Below are positions 36,608-45,812 of a DNA stretch of 64,000 nucleotides, piece by piece. The stretch spans positions 1,953,249 to 2,017,248 of the forward strand of contig CP046522.1 in assembly GCA_009738435.1 (NCBI GenBank). Reading direction: 5' to 3'. Every line of letters starts with the position of its first letter. Within the stretch, counting starts at the first letter, position 1. Below the pieces are notes generated by a model. It did no database searches, was not told where the DNA came from, and saw only the letters and a program-made list of their open reading frames with translations. The DNA is from Clostridium bovifaecis (GTDB taxonomy: Bacteria; Bacillota; Clostridia; Clostridiales; Clostridiaceae). A program made the position numbers and the translations under genes.

Positions 36608-38562
36608 TTAAAACTCTGCATACTTATACATATAGTTTCTTCTCGGCTCTACCACATCTCCCATGAGCAAGGATATCATTTTCTCTGATTTTGCAGCGTC
36701 TTCAATGGTTATTTGCTGCAATGTTCTAGTTTCCGGATTTAGAGTTGTGTCCCAAAGTTGGTCAGGATTCATCTCCCCAAGTCCTTTATATCTTTGAATC
36801 AACGCTCCTTTTCCTATTTCCTTCTTAACAGCTTCTAGCTCATCATCGCTATAAGCATACTTCTTTACTTCTCCACTTTTTCCGTTTTTATACACCTTGT
36901 ACAAAGGTGGGAGTGCTATATATAAATGTCCATTTGTTATTAGATGTCTCATGTATCTATAAATATAGGTAATCCATAAAGTTCGAATATGGTATCCATC
37001 CACATCTGCATCGCTTAGGATTATTATCTTATCATACTTTAAGTCATCTTCGTTATAATTTTCTAAGACTCCTGTACCTATAGCTGCATTGAAGAGCTTC
37101 AACTCCTCACTTGCTAGAACATTTTCAAGCTTCTGCTTCTCCGTATTCATTATCTTTCCCTTTGAAGGCATTATAGTTTGAAACCTTCTATCTCTTGCTT
37201 GCTTTGCACTTCCTCCAGCAGAATCACCTTCCACTACTATAAACTCACATAGCTCTGGATTCCTTAAGGTACATATAGCTATTTTTCCTGCAAGAGGTGC
37301 CGTACCCTTACCTATTTTCTTTTTTTCTGCTTCATTTATTTTTTTATCTTTTCTCTTCTCGCCGCAGCATATACTGCGTTATTTATTATTTGGGTTGCTG
37401 TTTCCTTATGGTCTTCAATCCATTCTCCTATTTTTGTATAGCTTATTTCATTCATAACAGTATACGCTTCATTGTTTCCAAGCTTAGTCTTAGTTTGACC
37501 TTCAAATATAGGATTGCTTATTTTAACCCTTAAAATAGCAGTCATTCCTTCTCTCAAATCGTCTCCTTCAAAGCCTTTATCCTTTTCCTTTATAATGTTC
37601 AGCTTTTTTGCCCATTCTTTAAAGGCTCTAGTCATTCCAGTTTTAAAGCCAGCTTCGTGAGTACCAGCTTCTGTAGTTGGTATGTTGTTTACATAGCTTG
37701 CCACATTTTCTGTGCTGGAATCTGTAAACTGAATACATACTTCCCCGTAAACCTTAATGCCCTCAATTTCTTTTTCTCCCTCAAAGATTATGGGCTCCTT
37801 ATGTATAGGGGTTTTACTTTCATTTAGATATTCAATAAAATCTAATAGTCCTCTTTCTGAATGATATTCCTTTTCTACAACTTCTTCTTTTCTTTCATCT
37901 TTTAAAGTTAGAGTTATGCCCTTATTTTGAAAAGCAAGTTCCTGAAGTCTTCCATCTATAATATCAAATTTAAAGTCTGTAGTACTAAATACTTCTTTGC
38001 TAGGTTTAAAGGTTACTTTTGTTCCAGTTCTCTCTGTAGCTCCTACTATCTCTAAAGGAGTTACAGGAGTTCCTGGCATTTTCTTCTTTAAATCCATGTC
38101 TTCTGCATATTCAAATCTTTGACGATATATATGTCCCTTTTGACTGATTTCAACCTCTAGCCACTCCGATAGAGCATTTACTACCGCAGCTCCAACCCCG
38201 TGAAGTCCACCAGAAGTTTTATAATTGCTATTATTGAATTTACCTCCTGTGTGCAGCTCTGTAAATACCATTTCCACCCCTGACTTTTTCTTTATCGGGT
38301 GAATTCCTGTTGGAATTCCTCGTCCATCATCTATAACTGTAACGCTTTTATCATTATTTAAGATTACGCTTACCTTGCCACCATATCCATTGGCTATTTC
38401 ATCTATAGAATTGTCCAACACTTCCCATATGCAATGATGCAATCCCTTTGTTCCTGTTGAACCTATGTACATGCCTGGTCTTACCCTTACTGGCTCTAAC
38501 TTTTCTAAGGAAGTTAAATCCGTAACATCATAAGAATTGTTTTTGTTGTCATTTAACTGCAT
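36608..38562 (-). pseudogene. parE: DNA topoisomerase IV (gyrase-like) subunit B, frame-broken (about 651 aa if repaired)
   Basis: ATPase subunit pairing with ParC. The N-terminal GHKL ATPase has EVLDNSIDEIANG, VIDDGRGIP and GGLHGVGAAVVNALS; the C-terminal TOPRIM part has VEGDSAGGSAKQARDR, ILSDADVDGYHIRT and YKGLGEMNPDQLW. Start ATG 38562 (MQLNDNKNNS) follows GGAGGAAG. The frame stops at 37336 after AARREKIKK; the missing link INEAEKKKIGKGTAPLAGKI lies in the next frame. One added base in the T7 run 37339-37345 (A7 on the coding strand) restores a normal protein. The gene is normally essential, so the break is most likely a sequencing artefact. Confidence 0.9.
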
Positions 38563-38752
38563 AATCTTCCTCCATATGTATATTTTCTCGAGTATATAAA
38601 CATAGAAACATATGTTCTTAGCCATAGCTATATTATATTGTAGCTTTTTTCATAATTCATTACAAGGAATTTTTCTAATTTTTCTCATTAAATAAAGGTA
38701 TACACTCAATGTATACCTTGTATTTCAATGAAATTTATATAATATTTTACTC

Positions 38753-39148
38753 TCAGCTGTCACTATTTGCAACCTTATTTGTTGGAGGCATTATGCTAGT
38801 ACATAACCTTATAATATTTCTCAAGGATTCATCATCCACCTCGTTTTCAAAGCCTAAGGCATCTATAGCTTCTTTTGCTAATACCAAAGCCTTTTCTTCT
38901 TTTATATCGTTTTCTTCATCTCTAGAGCTAACCTCTACATAGCTAACTACTTTTGATACAACCCTCAGTATTTTTTTTACATTCTCTGGAGTAGCCTCTT
39001 CATTATTCAAGAAGTTTAATATTGTATAGGTTATTCCATAGTAATCTTCTTTTAAGCTTATTCCCTTATCTTTAAGCAAATATACAAAGTATGCTAATCC
39101 AAGGATTAAAAGTACAACTAAAACGTATTGTATAACAATTTCTGTCAT
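38753..39148 (-). CDS. Hypothetical protein with one N-terminal membrane helix
   Basis: 131 residues: a single hydrophobic helix (IVIQYVLVVLLILGLAYFVYLL, residues 4-25) followed by a soluble, acidic helical tail. I do not recognise a named family; the layout of one N-terminal helix plus helical tail resembles small LLH-type holins, but nothing else phage-like is near. Start ATG 39148. It lies between parE and the TPR gene on the same strand, with about 125 bp to the TPR gene upstream. Confidence 0.65.
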   Translation of the reverse strand: MTEIVIQYVLVVLLILGLAYFVYLLKDKGISLKEDYYGITYTILNFLNNEEATPENVKKILRVVSKVVSYVEVSSRDEENDIKEEKALVLAKEAIDALGFENEVDDESLRNIIRLCTSIMPPTNKVANSDS

Positions 39149-39272
39149 GTCTCAGCCCCCTTTCTAAATACCTATCTACTAATGATATATGATTATACTT
39201 TTAAAAAGGGACATGTTATTTTATTATTTTTTCAAACAAAAACCAAATTAAATAAATACATAAAGTACTCAC

Positions 39273-40208
39273 CTAATTTGGCTTTTGGTATAATCTTACT
39301 AATTCTTTGTATTCTTTTTGTTTTACTACATCTTCTAATTCTTCATCTTCCTCAATATATTCTATAAATCTAGGATATATCTTAACTGCTTCACGTAAGT
39401 CCTCTAAGGCTCTTGATAGCTCATGAATCTTTGCATAACAGCAAGCCCTATTATAATATAGGAAACCAGCATCTAGATTGTTCTCAATTCCTTCACTTAT
39501 AACATCAATAGCTTTTTTATATTCTTGTTTTTCTATATAAATAACTCCAAGGTTTAAGTAACTATAAGGATAATTTGAATTTTCTTCTATGGATAGCTTA
39601 TAATATTCTATGCCTTCTTCAATTCTTCCTAGCTTAACTAATACTACAGCCTTATTGAATAATGCTTTATAATGATAAGTATCAATCCTTAAACTTTCTT
39701 CAAACGCTTTAAGTGCTAATTCACATTGCCCTAATTCATCGTATATAGCTCCTAAGTTATTCCATGCCCAAAAGTCCTTATTATTCATAGATAATACTTT
39801 TTTATAGAAATGTATGGCTTTTCCCTTCTGCCCAATCTCATCATACGCGCCTGCAAGAAAAAAGTATGCTCTATTGTAGTTTGAATTTATTTCAATAGCC
39901 TTTTCGTAATATTTTATAGCCTCTTCATATTCTTGTTTATTATCATATATGATAGCCAATCCATAATAAGCCCGCTCATCTTTAGGATCTATTGACAATA
40001 TTTCTCTGTACTTTTTTTTAGCTAATTCTTGCTCTCCTATCTCATCATATATCAATGCCATATCTAAGAGCAGTTCTATATCCTTTTTACCAGTTTTCGT
40101 ATTATATGCCTTATTATAAAAGTCTAGAGCCTTATCTATAGCCCGTTCCTTATAAAACATCTTTCCAATAACCTTAAAGTTATCTATCTTATACTTTTTA
40201 TTTAACAT
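39273..40208 (-). CDS. Tetratricopeptide repeat protein
   Basis: 311 residues made almost entirely of TPR units: about eight 34-residue repeats, e.g. AYYGLAIIYDNKQEYEEAIK, AYFFLAGAYDEIGQKGKAIH, AWNNLGAIYDELGQCELALK and SYLNLGVIYIEKQEYKKAID. No signal peptide or membrane helix, so cytosolic. TPR solenoids bind partner proteins; the partner is unknown. The last 35 residues are an acidic non-repeat tail. Start ATG 40208 follows AAGGTTGGTGG. Flanked upstream by a composite repeat element. Confidence 0.88.
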   Translation of the reverse strand: MLNKKYKIDNFKVIGKMFYKERAIDKALDFYNKAYNTKTGKKDIELLLDMALIYDEIGEQELAKKKYREILSIDPKDERAYYGLAIIYDNKQEYEEAIKYYEKAIEINSNYNRAYFFLAGAYDEIGQKGKAIHFYKKVLSMNNKDFWAWNNLGAIYDELGQCELALKAFEESLRIDTYHYKALFNKAVVLVKLGRIEEGIEYYKLSIEENSNYPYSYLNLGVIYIEKQEYKKAIDVISEGIENNLDAGFLYYNRACCYAKIHELSRALEDLREAVKIYPRFIEYIEEDEELEDVVKQKEYKELVRLYQKPN

Positions 40209-40214
40209 AATACC

Positions 40215-40362
40215 ACCAACCTTTAAGAAAAATGCGACGCAATTTTCTTCTTAATCACTAATCACTAGTCGCTATTGGATAAATCAATGATTCAAATGTT
40301 AGTGATTAGGGATTAGAGACTAGCGATTGCTTCTAGAGTTGCGCCGCAAAATATTTCAATTG
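40215..40362. repeat. Composite intergenic palindromic element, copy 4
   Basis: Core ATGCGACGCA (near 40228-40237), then a degenerate hairpin of ATCACTAATCACTAGTCGCT against AGTGATTAGGGATTAGAGAC, then core TTGCGCCGCAAAATATTT (near 40335-40352). It lies between the GNAT stop and the TPR start. Confidence 0.65.
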
Positions 40363-40363
40363 T

Positions 40364-40789
40364 TTATTCAGTAAATCCTCTTTCCATCATGGATTGCTTA
40401 TTCTTAAATAATGCCATTCCCGTAAGCATTCTTCTAAAGTTAAATTTTTCGTAAAATTTTTCTGCCCCTGGTCTTGAGTATAGTATTATGTTGCATTCTT
40501 TAATGTCATCATATAGTCTGTCTATAATATCTCTTCCAAGGCCCTTTCCTTGATATGATGGTTCTACAGCTATATCATATACAGCAGCTTGATATGCGCC
40601 ATCTGATAGCGCTCTTCCAGTACCTATTAATCTTTTATCATCATAAACAAACACTACAGAATAACTATTTTTAAAAGCTTTTTCAATAAGCTCAGCAGGA
40701 GGATGTGCCATGCCTGCCCTTTTTAAAAGCCCATGAACCCCATTCCAATCCACATCTTCACAATTCTTTTTGAATATGTAGTTAATCAT
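40364..40789 (-). CDS. GNAT family N-acetyltransferase
   Basis: A 141-residue single GNAT domain. The acetyl-CoA pyrophosphate loop is VEPSYQGKGLGRDIIDRLYDD (motif A, Q/RxxGxG/A), and the C-terminal motif B region has LYSRPGAEKFYEKFNFRRM. The substrate is not predictable. Start ATG 40789 lies after GAAGGTGATT; the frame to 40795 would overlap that site. Bracketed by two composite repeat elements. Confidence 0.88.
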   Translation of the reverse strand: MINYIFKKNCEDVDWNGVHGLLKRAGMAHPPAELIEKAFKNSYSVVFVYDDKRLIGTGRALSDGAYQAAVYDIAVEPSYQGKGLGRDIIDRLYDDIKECNIILYSRPGAEKFYEKFNFRRMLTGMALFKNKQSMMERGFTE

Positions 40790-40801
40790 AATCACCTTCT
40801 T

Positions 40802-40915
40802 TTTAATCGCTGATCTCTAGTTTCTAATCACTATATATTAATATGTAATCTATAAATTTAGCGATTAGAGATTATGGACCAGTGAGTGATTTTAGAGCTT
40901 GCTAAGCAAGTTCTA
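40802..40915. repeat. Composite intergenic palindromic element, copy 5
   Basis: Degenerate hairpin arms ATCGCTGATCTCTAG...TAATCACT and AGCGATTAGAGATTA (40806-40895), close to those in copy 4, followed by the palindrome AGAGCTTGC-TAA-GCAAGTTCT that contains the deoD stop codon. Confidence 0.65.
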
Positions 40916-41600
40916 AGGCTATTTCCATCATCTTTGTAAATGTAGTTTGACGTTCTTCTGATGTTGTTTCTTCTCCAGTCACTAAGCTATCGCTTACTGT
41001 TAGTATAGTAAGAGTATTAACTCTATATTTAGCTCCGAGAGTATATAATCCTGCTGCTTCCATTTCCACTCCTAGTATTCCATACTTTGCCCATAACTTC
41101 CATGCTTCTGGGTCATCATTATAGAATAAGTCACTGCTTAGAATATTCCCTACCTTTGGTTCAATTCCTTTGCTTTTTGCTATATCATAAGCTTTTCTTA
41201 AAAGCTCAAAACTGGCTATAGGAGCAAAATCCATTCCATTAAATCGCATTCTATTAACTGAAGAGTTAGTTGATGCTCCAGCTGCTAATATGATATCTCT
41301 TACCTTAACATCTTCTTGCATAGAACCACAAGTTCCTACTCTTATTAAGTTCTTAACTCCGTAGTTTACAATAAGTTCATTTGCATAAATAGATATTGAT
41401 GGTATACCCATACCTGAACCTTGAACTGAAACTTTTTTACCTTTATATGTGCCTGTAAATCCATACATGCCGCGAACTTCATTATAGCAAACCGGGTTTT
41501 CTAAGAAGGTTTCTGCTATAAACTTTGCCCTTAGTGGGTCTCCTGGTAACAGCACTGTTTCTGCTATTTGATTTTCTTTTGCTCCAATGTGCACGCTCAT
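40902..41600 (-). CDS. deoD: Purine nucleoside phosphorylase, DeoD type
   Basis: Phosphorolysis of purine (deoxy)nucleosides for salvage; 232 residues of the hexameric trimer-of-dimers family. Visible: phosphate site [70 protein letters not shown] (ribose/base contacts) and [10 protein letters not shown] with the catalytic Asp. Start ATG 41600 follows GGAGGTATACAT. Its stop lies inside a palindrome of the downstream composite element. Confidence 0.95.
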   Translation of the reverse strand: MSVHIGAKENQIAETVLLPGDPLRAKFIAETFLENPVCYNEVRGMYGFTGTYKGKKVSVQGSGMGIPSISIYANELIVNYGVKNLIRVGTCGSMQEDVKVRDIILAAGASTNSSVNRMRFNGMDFAPIASFELLRKAYDIAKSKGIEPKVGNILSSDLFYNDDPEAWKLWAKYGILGVEMEAAGLYTLGAKYRVNTLTILTVSDSLVTGEETTSEERQTTFTKMMEIALELA

Positions 41601-41748
41601 ATGTATACCTCCATTAAGACATTATTTTAATTATGATGGACTGTAAAATATTCCATGCTAATTTATTATACCTCATTTCAATTATATCCACAAAACAAAA
41701 TATTATTAATTTGCAAAGCACTTACATTGCTTGTTTTTGCGGTAATTA

Positions 41749-41774
41749 GAAAAGAGCACCATAAGGCACTCTTT
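41749..41774 (-). terminator. Terminator of rpsD
   Basis: AAAGAG and CTCTTT arms closed by CC/GG around ATAA. It lies directly after the rpsD stop at 41784. Confidence 0.65.
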
Positions 41775-41783
41775 ATAATTATC

Positions 41784-42389
41784 TTATTTTGAGTAAAATT
41801 CAATTATCAATTGCTCATTTATTTCTATAGGTAATTCTTCTCTTTCAGGCATTTTAACCAACTTAGAAGTATAATTATCTAGTTTCTTTTCAATATAAGG
41901 TAAATTGCTTATGCTTGTAGTTTCAAAATTTTCTCTAAATGTTTCTACTTTTCTTGACTTTTCTTTTAAGGTAATCTCGTCTCCCACTTTAACGCCATAG
42001 GATGGTATGTCTACCTTCTCTCCATTTATAGTAAAGTGTCCATGACTTACCATTTGTCTTGCTTGACGAATAGAGTTTGCAAATCCACTTCTATAAACTA
42101 AATTATCTAATCTACATTCTAAAGTTTTTAGTAGATATTCACCTGGAATTTCATTATGCTTCTTAGCTTCTTTCATAGCTTTATCCACATACTTTTCAAA
42201 TTGCTTTTCTAAAACTCCATAATAAGCTCTTAACCTTTGTTTTTCTAATAATTGTATTCCGTAGTCAGATAATTTTTTATCTGCTCTGCTCGTTCCTTTT
42301 CCAGCACGTTTCATTGCTTTAGGATGTCCTATAACATTCAAACCTAATCTTCTAGCAAGCTTAAAACGTGGTCCCATCATTTTTGCCAT
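41784..42389 (-). CDS. rpsD: 30S ribosomal protein S4, zinc-free paralog
   Basis: 201 residues with the S4 RNA-binding domain ([40 protein letters not shown]). The N-terminus ([19 protein letters not shown]) lacks the CxxC zinc cluster of the version usually found in the rpsM-rpsK-rpsD operon. Clostridia often keep such a second, stand-alone S4; here too it is alone, with its own promoter and terminator. Start ATG 42389 follows GGAGG at slightly long spacing. A Fur-like palindrome overlaps the -35. Confidence 0.92.
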   Translation of the reverse strand: MAKMMGPRFKLARRLGLNVIGHPKAMKRAGKGTSRADKKLSDYGIQLLEKQRLRAYYGVLEKQFEKYVDKAMKEAKKHNEIPGEYLLKTLECRLDNLVYRSGFANSIRQARQMVSHGHFTINGEKVDIPSYGVKVGDEITLKEKSRKVETFRENFETTSISNLPYIEKKLDNYTSKLVKMPEREELPIEINEQLIIEFYSK

Positions 42390-42448
42390 ATTAATATTAA
42401 CCTCCGAATATACTATTTGCCGCGGTAAGTTAATTTTATAACATATTC

Positions 42449-42485
42449 ATTATATCATAATTTATTTTAAATGAAAATCATTATC
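42449..42485 (-). promoter_or_regulatory. rpsD promoter with overlapping Fur-like box
   Basis: On the minus strand TTTTCA (42477-42472), 17-bp spacer, TATAAT (42454-42449) with TGA before it. GATAATGATTTTCATTTAA (42485-42467) matches the 19-bp Fur consensus at 14 positions by hand count and covers the -35. Confidence 0.55.
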
Positions 42486-42611
42486 AACATCAAATATGTC
42501 TTTTAATTCGATTATACCTTTAATATCTTAATAAAGAACGCTTTTTCTTCATCAAGCCTCTATTTTAATGTAGAGTTATTTATTTCTAATTTTTAATGTT
42601 AATTTCTAAAC

Positions 42612-43175
42612 TTAATATTCTAATTGTTGCATTTTATATATTATTTTGCTATATACCTTTTTCATGTGAGCCTCATTGGAATATGTGTCTATTTCATCCA
42701 CCGAAATCCATTTAACTCCACTATTCTCATCCGTCTTAACTATAAGTTCTTCGTTTTCATCACCTTCAACTAAATAAGCAACTGATAGGTGTAAATGGGC
42801 TGATATATATTCTCCTTTTCTTACATGCCTAACTACTGGGAGTATATCCAATGAGAAAATATCTTTAATAATTGGATGAAGATTTTTTATTCCTGTCTCT
42901 TCTTTAGCTTCTCTAAGAGCAACAGATAATAAATTCTCTTCACCATCTGCATGTCCTCCTGTCCAAGACCATGAATTGTATATATTGTGATGTACCATTA
43001 GAACTTTATCTTTGTTTTTATTTACTACAAATGCAGAACTTGTTACATGTACTAGACCATTGTCTCTAGTTAAAATATCATCAAATTTATCTATACAACT
43101 TAATATCATTTCCTTATCTTTTTTCTCTTGCTCATTATAAGGACTATAGTTTCTTATTGACTCAATCCAATTCAT
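42612..43175 (-). CDS. NUDIX hydrolase
   Basis: 187 residues with a complete Nudix box GHADGEENLLSVALREAKEETGI split as G-x5-E-x7-REAxEE-x-GI (near residues 74-96), so a Mg-dependent pyrophosphohydrolase. An N-terminal helical extension (about 40 residues) precedes the fold. Substrate unknown; its length and YNSWSWTGGHADGEE pattern resemble the many clostridial NUDIX proteins of general annotation. Start ATG 43175 follows AAAGGTG. Downstream of cfa on the same strand, separated by a short composite element. Confidence 0.9.
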   Translation of the reverse strand: MNWIESIRNYSPYNEQEKKDKEMILSCIDKFDDILTRDNGLVHVTSSAFVVNKNKDKVLMVHHNIYNSWSWTGGHADGEENLLSVALREAKEETGIKNLHPIIKDIFSLDILPVVRHVRKGEYISAHLHLSVAYLVEGDENEELIVKTDENSGVKWISVDEIDTYSNEAHMKKVYSKIIYKMQQLEY

Positions 43176-43204
43176 TTTTATTCACCTTTACGATAAAATT
43201 TAGT

Positions 43205-43246
43205 ACAACCTATAAGAAAATTGCGCCGCAAAATATTTCTTATTCT
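43205..43246. repeat. Composite intergenic palindromic element, copy 6 (core only)
   Basis: AAGAAAATTGCG-C-CGCAAAATATTTCTT (about 43208-43236) shares the GCGCCGCAAAAT core with copies 2 and 4. Directly after the cfa stop. Confidence 0.65.
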
Positions 43247-44421
43247 CTATCTATACAGATGTTCCCTAGTCATAGGAATATCATTGTTAAGTCCCTTTGT
43301 TACTAAAAATTGATGAACGTCTATTACACCATAATGGAATGAAGCTGCACAAGCATTTAAATATAATCTCCACATTCTAATAAAGGTTTCGTCTTTCATA
43401 TCTTTAATTTCATCTAATTGATTTTCAAAATTGCTAGCCCAGCATTCCAGGGTTCTCTTATAATGCAATCTTAGACTTTCTAAGTCTATTAGATGCAAAT
43501 TGTTTTCTCCCATATTGTACGCTAGTTCCCTTATAGATGGTATATATCCCCCTGGGAATATGTATTTCTTAATCCATTGATTAGGTTCACTTTCAATTTG
43601 AGCTGTAATGCAATGCAGTAATGACACCCCGCCATCTTCTAGAAGTTTACTTACATCTTTAATATACGTAGGAATGTTTTTTCTTCCTACATGTTCCAGC
43701 ATACCTACGCTGACTATTCTATCGAACTTTTCTCCAGTGTCTAATAGTTCCCTATAGTCTATCAATCTAACCTCTACTTGGTTTTGTAAACTATTTTCTT
43801 CAATTCTTTCCTCTACTTTTTTTACTTGCTCATTACTTAATGTTATGCCCAGCGCCTTTACACCATATTTTTTAGCTGCAGTTATTATCAACTCTCCCCA
43901 ACCACACCCTATATCAAGCAATCTATCTCCTGGCCTTAAATTGAGTTTTTTTAATATATGTTCTATTTTATTAAGCTGGGCTTCATATAAAGAATCTTCC
44001 TCATTTTTAAAATATGCACAAGAATAGCTCATGGTTCTGTCTAACCATAGTTCATAGAAGTCATTTCCCAAATCATAGTGATGTTCTATGTCTTTTTTGC
44101 TTTTTTTAATGGAGTGTGAAGTTATTTTATATAGCTTCTCGAATAAATGTGCTTTATTTAGAAAACTGTCCTTATTTTTATATACAGATTCTATTATTTT
44201 CTGTATGCTTCCCTGAAAATCTATTACATTATCCATGTAAGCTTCTCCCAGAGCTAAAAATGGATCTTTCATAATATCCTTTTTAGACAATTCACTATTT
44301 ATAAGAATCTTAAATTTACTTTCCCCTTCGCCGTATTTTTCTACACTTCCATCCCAATACTGTACCTCACAGGTATCAGAAAATAGATTTTTAAGAACTG
44401 GCTTACAAAACTCTTTTCCAT
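43247..44421 (-). pseudogene. cfa: Cyclopropane-fatty-acyl-phospholipid synthase, frame-broken at codon 2-3 (about 391 aa if repaired)
   Basis: Adds a methylene group from S-adenosylmethionine to unsaturated membrane lipids. SAM-binding motif LLDIGCGWGELIITAAKKYG, substrate-side HHYDLGNDFYELWLDRTMSYS, and SVGMLEHVG. The continuous frame starts only at 44290, but coding similarity extends upstream (FCKPVLKNLFSD, CEVQYWDGSVEKYGEG). ATG 44421 follows AAGGAGATGTAC; one added A in the A4 run at 44414-44417 gives MEKEFCKPVLKNLF and the usual 390-residue length. The break is therefore a one-base loss right after the start codon. Without repair, only an N-truncated protein could be made from an internal start. 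Confidence 0.88.
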
Positions 44422-44753
44422 ATGTACATCTCCTTCTATGTTCTCACAAAAATTCTAATATGATACATAATTATCCATATAATTATTGTAGTTTTTGCCA
44501 ATAACATCTTCAAATATACATTTTGGAAGGGTATACGTTTACAAATGCTGATTATCTTACATAATTGCCATAAACTGTTGTTAATCGTATCTCACTGTAA
44601 GTATTCATTATATAATATCTCTATAATCTTTTATCTTAAATAACTGCTGTGTAATAGAACGTATTTATATACTATTCCACGATAACATATTGCTGAGTTT
44701 TTAATTAAATAGCTATAAAAAATGTTAACTAAAACTCACAGAATTAAATCGCA
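44422..44753. other. Intergenic region between the truncated GNAT gene and cfa
   Basis: About 330 bp, AT-rich. Near 44694-44738 TGAGTTTT and AAAACTCA arms could form a hairpin after the GNAT stop. No gene seen. Confidence 0.5.
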
Positions 44754-45227
44754 CTAACATAACAAAAATATTAATTTTTCAGCTACTCTTAAAGAACGTT
44801 TATTCTTAGGCATAATATTAGCTTCAATTCTATGTAATCCATGTTCATTAAACATAATTTCAATTCCCTTTCTAACTGCCTCGGTTATATATCCCTTATC
44901 TATTTCATCTTTATCTAGTTTATAGCCAAGGTGGCAGGAGAGAAAGGCACCTCTTATAATATTGTTAAATCCAACTGAGCTTATTATCCTACTGTCATCA
45001 TTCTTTTTAAAAATCCAAATTCTAAAAGAATTATTGCTCTCAATGTTAATTAGTTCTTTATTTAATTGTACTTCTTGATATTCCTTAGTATAAAATTCGT
45101 CAACTTTGGTAGGCTCCCATTCTTCTAAAAATTCCTTATTTCTATAGTAGTAATCTAGCACTAATCCTGCATAAGTCTTATCTAACACCTTCAATTTAAG
45201 TCTTTTTGTTTCATAAAGTTTGTTCAT
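44754..45227 (-). CDS. RimJ/RimL-type GNAT acetyltransferase, C-terminus truncated
   Basis: 157 residues from ATG 45227 (MNKLYETKRLKLKVLDK), which follows AGGAGG. The fold runs normally to the acetyl-CoA region (GYKLDKDEIDKGYITEAVR and RIEANIMPKNKRSLRVAEKL), but then ends LIFLLC instead of the usual LGF and about 20-25 more residues. No continuation is seen in the other frames, so the gene looks deleted at its 3' end and may be non-functional. RimJ/RimL-like enzymes acetylate protein N-termini or small molecules; the target is unknown. A structured RNA unit ends about 120 bp upstream. Confidence 0.8.
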   Translation of the reverse strand: MNKLYETKRLKLKVLDKTYAGLVLDYYYRNKEFLEEWEPTKVDEFYTKEYQEVQLNKELINIESNNSFRIWIFKKNDDSRIISSVGFNNIIRGAFLSCHLGYKLDKDEIDKGYITEAVRKGIEIMFNEHGLHRIEANIMPKNKRSLRVAEKLIFLLC

Positions 45228-45344
45228 GAAAGTTCCTCCTAAATACCAAAATACCACATAAAACCATTTTCCATATCGTACATTCAATTGTAACCCAATT
45301 TATGTGTTAACAACCATTGCTTATAATAAAGCATTGCTATTTAC

Positions 45345-45384
45345 TTAAAAAACAAAACAGGTCGCTGGCGATTTGCCAACAACC
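45345..45384 (-). terminator. Terminator of the unassigned RNA
   Basis: On the minus strand GGTTGTTGGC-AAAT-CGCCAGCGACC followed by TGTTTTGTTTTTT. The stem is GC-rich against an AT-rich background. Confidence 0.8.
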
Positions 45385-45639
45385 CGAAGAATATCTTTTT
45401 AATATTATCTTTAATTATACATCCAAAATACCGCTGCTCTGATTTTGACACCTATCTCTCCGATAGGTGGGTGTTCTCACAAATGATTCTCAGTACTTGC
45501 CTTAAGCTGGTCTTATAGTTCCATCCACACTTAGATATTGAACTCCCGCTGTAGTAATGTAGGTTCAAAATAAGAGCTCCACAAATATTCCAGACATCTA
45601 ATTTACTATTTAAATCGAATAAATTTACTGTCTCTTTCG
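45346..45639 (-). ncRNA. Unassigned structured RNA, about 290 nt, with own promoter and terminator
   Basis: The minus strand has a strong promoter (45646-45673), no credible open frame, several local helices and a rho-independent terminator with T tract (45345-45384). Helices: TTGAAC with GTTCAA (about 45576 and 45546), CACCTATC with GATAGGTG (near 45463-45483), and a long-range GAATATTT with AGATATTC pairing that closes most of the transcript. It could be a stand-alone RNA with a closed long-hairpin shape like 6S RNA, or an attenuating leader of the GNAT gene. I cannot match it to a named family by eye. Confidence 0.55.
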
Positions 45640-45645
45640 TAAATT

Positions 45646-45673
45646 ATTATATCAGATTTTAAGCAAAATGCAA
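45646..45673 (-). promoter_or_regulatory. Promoter of the unassigned RNA
   Basis: On the minus strand TTGCAT (45673-45668), 16-bp spacer, TATAAT (45651-45646). One of the best sigma-A promoters in the window, with no ribosome binding site or frame after it. Confidence 0.75.
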
Positions 45674-45812
45674 TGAAAATTTTTTTACAAAATAATTTAG
45701 TTTGATCCTTTATTCATGAACATTTCCAACATAAATTTCAATTGGATATTTTGAACCAGGATTCTTCTCTACCTTTGTGGATTTACCGCCTGCAGCCAAT
45801 TTTAACAACTCA

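Noticed and set aside
38753..39148. Phage holin
   Set aside because: Only the one-helix layout fits; no lysin, phage gene or holin signature is nearby.
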